This document shows, in pieces, positions 18,668-22,749 of a stretch of DNA of 22,749 nucleotides. Both the position numbers and the translations under genes were made by a program. The first letter of the stretch is position 1. Every line of letters starts with the position of its first letter. The notes beneath the pieces were generated by a model that ran no database searches, was not told where the DNA came from, and worked only from the letters and a program-made list of their open reading frames with translations. Source of the DNA: Chara braunii (Eukaryota; Streptophyta; Charophyceae; Charales; Characeae); assembly GCA_003427395.1 (NCBI GenBank), contig BFEA01000333.1:1278736-1301484 (forward strand), read 5' to 3'.

Positions 18668-18989
18668 GGCAGCATTTCCCTACCCCCTATGGGGTCAAGA
18701 ATGTGCCAAGGGGAAAGGAGAGACCAAGATAAGCACACTAGGTTTCAAACTATCGTAAATTAAAAATTTTAGAAAATAAATAAAGAAATAATAGATAAAT
18801 AGATAAATAAATAAATAGGTAAAGAAGTGGGTGAGGAGGTGAAGAGAGATGGGGTATCTGATTTTTCAAAAAATTTGGCAGCATTTCGTTACCCCCATGG
18901 GGTCGAAGTGTGCCGAAAAAGATTAAGAGAAAATCAGAAAATTTTGGCAGCACTCCGTTACCCCCACGGGGTCAAAACGTGTGCCGAAA
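18668..18989. repeat. Three related hairpins (GGCA...TGCC family)
   Basis: Hairpins at 18668-18707, 18872-18918 and 18942-18989 share an outer GGCA stem with a bulged G, then CAC/CAT pairing with GTG/ATG, and an inner ACCCC/GGGGT stem with a 3-4-nt loop. Typical words are TTTGGCAGCA on the left and GTGTGCCGAAA on the right. The outer arms match the core of the 13103-13810 tandem repeat when that repeat is read in the opposite direction. Confidence 0.85.
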
Positions 18990-19111
18990 GCAAGAAAGAC
19001 TAACACCTAATCAGATTTAGGGTTGCCATAAAGAAAATCAAATTTCCAGAAAAAAATAAATAAATAAAAAATAAAGCAGAAAATCGAAAAAGTGGGTGGG
19101 GAGTAAGATAA

Positions 19112-19212
19112 TTCGATTTTTTTTTTTTTTTTTTTTTTTTTTTTGAAAAGAGAGGAAATATAAATCAAGAGAAAAAAAAAAAAAAAAAAAGGGAAAAAAA
19201 AAAAATTTCGAA
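19112..19212. repeat. Poly-T / poly-A inverted repeat
   Basis: A run of 28 T (19117-19144) is followed by A19 (19172-19190), GGG and A12 (19194-19205). TTCGA and TCGAA flank the outside, so the whole block can fold back. Homopolymers of this length are error-prone in sequencing. Confidence 0.85.
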
Positions 19213-19495
19213 GTTGGGGGGAAGGGGGATGAAAAGGTGAAGGAGAGAGAGAAATGGGTGAGAAAGAAAAAAAAAAGTGAAGGGGGAGATGGGGGGGTGA
19301 GGGAATGGGAGAGATAGGGATGGAAAAGGTGGAGAGGGATCAAGAAGCAAAGCGAGAAGAGGAGAAAGAAAAGAAAAGAAATTGATAGAATAGAATAAAA
19401 ATTGTGGGAGAAAAGGTGGGGTGGGGAGAGGGGTATGAGTAAGAGGAGAGAGAGAAAGGGACAGAAAGTGGGTTAGTAGGGAGAGGGGAGAAGTG

Positions 19496-19746
19496 ATACC
19501 TGGCCCTTGGTGTCTCCAAGGGCACAAGGTATACCAAGACCAGAAGGGTCTTGGCCTTCGCTGCAGCAAGCCAGCTGGAGGAGAGAGGGGGCTGAGATCT
19601 TGATCAGCCCCTAGCAGCAGTTCTGCAGATCTGCAGATCTAGGGTCTGCTGTGTGAGCAGACCCTCACCACTGTAAAGCAGCCCCTGAAACAGGGGCTCT
19701 TCAAGTCCACGGCAAGCTGCCACGTGGCGCTGCAGGTGGCCACGTG
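19496..19746. repeat. Six back-to-back hairpins with unrelated perfect stems
   Basis: The stems are: ATACC and GCCCTTGG against CCAAGGGC and GGTAT (19496-19532); CCAAGACC/GGTCTTGG (19534-19554); GGGGCTGA/TCAGCCCC (19588-19611); AGGGTCTGCT/AGCAGACCCT (19641-19665); AGCCCCTG/CAGGGGCT with loop AAA (19680-19698); CACGTGGC/GCCACGTG (19721-19746). A 14-bp palindrome, CTGCAGATCTGCAG, lies at 19623-19636. Loops are 3-10 nt. No stem sequence is shared between units. Confidence 0.85.
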
Positions 19747-19829
19747 CGCAGGCGGCAGCAGCCACCGGGGGGGGGCAAATAGCAGCCCGCCCGTTGCTGC
19801 TCTGCTGGCAACTGCTTGCTGCTCGTCAG

Positions 19830-19830
<1 letters not shown>

Positions 19831-19864
<34 letters not shown>
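19831..19864. repeat. Poly-G run of 34
   Basis: 34 uninterrupted G on the + strand. A 9-G run in a similar context (CACC-G9-CAAATAGC against CAGC-G34-TAAATAGC) lies at 19767-19775, so the segment may be a local duplication. The exact length is doubtful. Confidence 0.85.
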
Positions 19865-19865
<1 letters not shown>

Positions 19866-19944
19866 AAATAGCCATCACGGCACCTCTTCAACACGAGTGT
19901 GCCGCACTACAAGGCCACGCATACACTGTGGCGGACGCAGGTGC

Positions 19945-19961
19945 CTGGGTTCAAACCCCAG
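19945..19961 (+). other. tRNA T-arm-like sequence
   Basis: CTGGG-TTCAAAC-CCCAG is a perfect 5-bp stem with a 7-nt loop. It fits the tRNA T arm and the polymerase III B box (GGTTCRANNCC). No matching acceptor stem or A box is found upstream, so it is not an intact tRNA gene. It may be a relic. Confidence 0.4.
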
Positions 19962-20170
19962 CGACATCGAGGTCCTGGATCTTGATAATATTAATCCGAG
20001 AGCAGGGCGGGGCTGGGCAATGGGGCAATGGGGCAGCGTGGGCACGTGGCGCGTGCGTGCGCGTGATGCGGCAGCGGCCTTAGCCGTGTCGTGACGGAAG
20101 TTCCCTTTTCGCCATGTGTCGCTCTCGTGCTGCTGCGCCTTTTTCCCTCTGTTTTCGGTGAAACCAGCCA

Positions 20171-20211
20171 GAAAACAGCGAAAAATCCCGCTATCGGGAT
20201 TTGCTGTTTTC
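20171..20211. repeat. Large palindrome in the leader just past the PBS
   Basis: GAAAACAGC on the left pairs with GCTGTTTTC on the right, and inside AAATCCCG pairs with CGGGATTT. A 3-nt GAA bulge and a short CTAT loop complete it, giving about 17 base pairs. In retroelements this position often holds packaging or dimerisation structures. That role is inference. Confidence 0.85.
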
Positions 20212-20249
20212 CCGTATGTGCGGTGTGGCGGGTAGGAGCGGGGACCGTT

Positions 20250-20264
20250 CCCGCTCCGATACCA
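20250..20264 (-). other. Primer binding site, initiator tRNA-Met type
   Basis: One base inside the 5' LTR, the minus strand reads TGGTATCGGAGC. The common plant initiator-Met PBS is TGGTATCAGAGC, so 11 of 12 bases agree. This marks the right-hand LTR as the 5' LTR and agrees with the direction of gag and pol. Its 3' half lies in an 8-bp hairpin (20235-20257). Confidence 0.9.
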
Positions 20265-20265
20265 A

Positions 20266-20574
20266 TGTGGCGGACCCACCAGCTGTGGTGCTCCGCCAAA
20301 GATAAAGATGGAGATGGAGGAAGAAGGGGGAGCGAGATGGCACATCGCAGCTCCCCACACCAAATTCCAACGCACGTACTCCAACTGTGCGAATGTAGAA
20401 TGATACCGAAGACAGACAATTGTTGGGGTATGCCCCAGCGGACTGACGAGACTAGACTGGACTGGCTGGTACCGACAGAGGTACCGGCCTGGACTGAACT
20501 GCCCCGAATACAACAAAGGCCTGTGAGAACAGGCCAAGGGGCTGATCTCACATGCCAACCAAAGGTTCGCTACA
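20266..20574 (-). repeat. 5' LTR (right copy)
   Basis: This 309-bp copy begins TGTGGCGG and ends GCTACA on the + strand. It should hold the element's promoter and start of transcription, but I cannot place a convincing TATA box. Compared with the left LTR it lacks one 5-bp GGACT-type unit and one further base. Confidence 0.95.
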
Positions 20575-20579
20575 GTACT
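20575..20579. repeat. Target-site duplication GTACT, right
   Basis: Identical to 1831-1835 and immediately outside the 5' LTR. Confidence 0.92.
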
Positions 20580-20870
20580 GTTAGGATGTTTCTCGATCAA
20601 ACTGTGTCTCCCAATGCCCCCTTGCTAGTAGAGGGGGAAAGGGATGTTAGTCCCCTGCTGTCTGGTGTCTCAGGTCGGGCAGGAAAGCCCTTCTTTCTTT
20701 CTGCATGATACACTTTTGTGCTCGTTTTCTAATTGTTGTTTGCCGGTAATAAGCACCCGGACTGATGCCCCCCATAACAAATGGGGCGAGTGTGTCAGTG
20801 TGTAAAAAAAATAAAAAAAATTAAAATGTCACTTTTGTCTTCTTCTACTCGCCCTCTAGTACTCACACAT
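20580..20870. other. Right flank before the satellite
   Basis: Unique sequence with a short A-rich patch near 20805-20825. No gene or RNA is recognised. It continues the pre-insertion site of the left flank. Confidence 0.55.
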
Positions 20871-21108
20871 CTCACTACAAACCCAAACCCTCGCCCACTA
20901 CTAACCCAAACCCACGCCCACTAGTAACCCAAAGCCACGCCCACTTGTAGCCGCGTGGTTTTAGTGGGCGTGGGTTTGGGTTAGTAATGGGTGTGGGTTT
21001 GAGTTACTAGTGAGCGCGGGTCTTAACCAGAAACCCAAGCCCACGCTCACAACTAACCCAAACCCACGCCCACTAGTAACCCAAACCAAACCCACGCCCA
21101 CTAGTAAC

Positions 21109-21140
21109 CACGTGATTTTAAGGTGGCATTGGTTTCTGGT
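21109..21140. repeat. Satellite reversal spacer
   Basis: TTTTAAGGTGGCATTGGTTT plus CTGGTT separates oppositely oriented satellite blocks. The same segment occurs at 21307-21331, and its end appears in inverse form as CTTAACCAGAAACC at 21022-21035. Confidence 0.85.
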
Positions 21141-21924
21141 TGGGTTTGGGTTACTAGTGGGCGTGGGTTTGGGTTTTGGGTCACTAGTGGGCGTGGAATA
21201 CTAGTGGGCGTGGGTTTGGGTTACTAATGGGCGTGGGTATGGGTTACTAGTGAGTGTGGGTTTGGGTTACGAGTGGGCGTGGGTTTGGGTTACTAGTGGG
21301 CGTGGTTTTAAGGTGGCATTGGTTTCTGGTTAAGACCCACGCCCACTAGTAATCCAAACCCACGCCCACTACTAACCGAAATCCATGCCCACTAGTAACC
21401 CAAACCCACACCCACTGGTAACCCAAACCCACGCCCACTAGTAACCCAAACCCACGCCCACTAGTAACCCAAGCCCACACGCACTAGTAACCCAAACCCA
21501 CACCCACTAGTAACCCAAACCCACGCCCCCTAGTAACCCAAACCCATGCCCACTAGTAACCCAAACCCACACTCACTAGTAACCTAAACCCACGCCCACT
21601 AGTAACCCAAACCCACGCCCAATAGTAACCGAAACACACGCCCACTAGTATTCCACGCTCACTAGTAACCCTAGTAACCCAAACCCACACCCAATAGTAA
21701 CCCAAACCTACGCCCACTAGTGACCCACACCCACGCCCACTAGCAGCCCAAACCCACGCCCACTAGTAACCCAAACCCACGCTCACTAGTAACCCAAACC
21801 CACGCACTCTAGTAACCCAAGCCTACGCGCACTAGTTACCCAAACCCACGCCCAGTGGTAACCCAAACCCACGCCCACTAGTAACCCAAACCCATGCCCA
21901 CTAGTAACCCAAACCCATGCCCAC

Positions 21925-22110
21925 AAGTATTCCATGCCCACTATTAAAACCCAAGCCCACGCCCACTAGTAACCCAAATCCACGCCCACTAGTAACCCAA
22001 ACCGACGCCCACAAGTATTCCACGCCCACTATTAAAACCCAAGCCCACTCCCACTAGTAACCCAAACCCACGCCCACTAGTAACCCAAACCGACGCCCAC
22101 AAGTATTCCA
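21925..22110. repeat. 88-bp higher-order repeat inside the satellite
   Basis: The variant AAGTATTCCA recurs at 21925, 22013 and 22101, exactly 88 bp apart. Between them are matching variants such as CTATTAAAACCCAAGCCCAC and AACCGACGCCCAC. This is a four-monomer unit amplified about twice. Confidence 0.85.
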
Positions 22111-22749
22111 TGCCCACTAGTAACCCAAACCCACGCCCACTAGTAACCCACACCCACTAGTAACCCAAACCCACGCCCAGTAGTAACCCAAACCCACGCC
22201 CACTAATAACCCAAACCCACCCCCACTAGTAACCCAAAGCCACGCCCGTTAGTAACCCAAACCCACGGCCACTAGTAACCCAAACCCACGCCCACTAGTA
22301 ACTCACACCCACTAGTAACCCAAACCCACGCCCACTAGTAACCCAAACCCACGCCCACTAGTAACCCAAACCCACCCCCACTAGTAACCCAAACCCACGC
22401 CCACTAGTAACCCAAACCCACGCCTACTAATAACCCAAACCTACGTTACAAGTGGGTGTGGGTTTGGGTTACTAGTGGGCGTGGGCTTGGGTTACTATTG
22501 GGCATGGGTTTGGTTTACTAGTGGGTGTAGGTTTGGGTTATTGGTAGGCGTGGGTTTGAGTTACTAGTGTGTGTGGGTTTGGGTTACTAGTGGGCGTGAG
22601 TTTGAGTTACTAGTGGGCGTGGGTTTGGTTTATTAGTGGGCGTGGGCTTGGATTACTAGTGGGCGTGGGTTTGGGTTACTAGTGGGCATGGGTTTGGGTT
22701 ACTAGTGGGCGTGGGTTGGGGTTACTAGTGGGCGTGGGTTTGGGTTACT

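Larger units (their letters stand above)
18231..20249 (-). other. Long structured leader between PBS and gag
   Basis: This 2-kb stretch would be the 5' untranslated leader of the element RNA. It contains, in RNA order, a large palindrome (20171-20211), a poly-C tract (poly-G on the + strand, 19831-19864), six adjacent hairpins (19496-19746), a pyrimidine-rich stretch (+ strand purine-rich, about 19206-19495), a poly-T/poly-A inverted repeat (19112-19212), three related hairpins (18668-18989), AT-rich simple sequence (about 18530-18830) and two hairpins near gag. The AUG is preceded by many potential upstream starts. No protein domain is visible. Confidence 0.7.
1836..20574 (-). mobile_element. 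Giant Ty3/gypsy chromovirus LTR retrotransposon, non-autonomous by decay
   Basis: This is an 18,739-bp element with paired LTRs, a GTACT target duplication, a primer binding site, gag with a zinc knuckle, and pol in the order protease, RT, RNase H, integrase, chromodomain. All of these read on the minus strand. The domain order is that of Ty3/gypsy (Metaviridae), and the C-terminal chromodomain marks the chromovirus branch. Chromoviruses are usually 5-8 kb. This one is far longer because of an 8.5-kb spacer between gag and pol and a 2-kb leader, both rich in hairpins and tandem repeats. LTR divergence of about 10% and many premature stops indicate an old, dead copy. The spacer may be native to the family or made of later insertions. 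The outer boundaries do not depend on that question. Confidence 0.93.
20877..22749. repeat. 23-bp satellite array with orientation reversals
   Basis: The monomer consists of AACCC, AAACCC, ACGCCC and ACTAGT, 23 bp in all. It runs to the window edge with many point variants. The C-rich form is on the + strand at about 20877-20949, 21030-21108 and 21336-22444. The G-rich form is there at about 20953-21020, 21140-21306 and 22446-22749. So five reversals lie within 1.9 kb. The array begins about 300 bp from the retrotransposon. Confidence 0.96.

Noticed and set aside
19880-19975. A tRNA gene ending in the T-arm-like sequence
   Set aside because: The T arm is perfect, but no 5' acceptor strand or D arm is found upstream.
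19639-20094. Proline- or glycine-rich proteins across the poly-G run
   Set aside because: The frames exist only because a homopolymer has no stops. There is no domain or coding signature.
20877-22749. Telomere
   Set aside because: The 23-bp monomer only resembles TTTAGGG in part, and the array changes orientation, which a telomere does not do.

Overview
The window is nuclear DNA of a streptophyte, meaning a land plant or charophyte alga. It carries an LTR retrotransposon of the plant chromovirus type with an initiator-methionine-tRNA-like primer binding site, two decayed U6 snRNA-like sequences, and a large 23-bp satellite. The style of the pol domains reminds me of Chara repeats, but that is memory and not proof. 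I see no intact host gene.

Almost the whole window (1836-20574) is one LTR retrotransposon lying on the minus strand. Its LTRs are 315 bp (1836-2150) and 309 bp (20266-20574). Both run TG...CA, and by hand alignment they are about 90% identical. The 5-bp target duplication GTACT lies just outside each end (1831-1835 and 20575-20579). The order along the minus strand is: 5' LTR, primer binding site (20250-20264), a 2-kb structured leader (18231-20249), gag with a CCHC knuckle (18230-16185), an 8.5-kb stretch without pol or gag domains (about 16.0 to 7.45 kb), pol as protease, RT, RNase H, integrase and chromodomain in one frame (about 7460-3301), a 1.1-kb 3' tail, and the 3' LTR. Gag and pol are broken by at least ten premature stops, so this copy cannot make its own proteins.

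The unusual part is the noncoding DNA. The gag-pol spacer and the leader are packed with hairpins. The clearest family is eight units at 12095-12779. They share a 12-nt loop and a 3-bp neck with a bulged base, while their outer stems differ in sequence but stay paired. Other blocks are six 117-129-bp tandem units (13103-13810), a related three-hairpin block in the leader (18668-18989), six back-to-back unrelated hairpins (19496-19746), a GC-rich hairpin family (9061-9690), runs of single hairpins at 13.8-14.1 and 14.8-15.4 kb, and two degenerate U6-like copies (8591-8682, 8855-8942).

The left flank (1-1830) starts with a (CT)36 microsatellite and holds nothing I recognise. The right flank (20580-22749) is mostly a 23-bp satellite that reverses orientation five times, with a shared spacer at several reversals.
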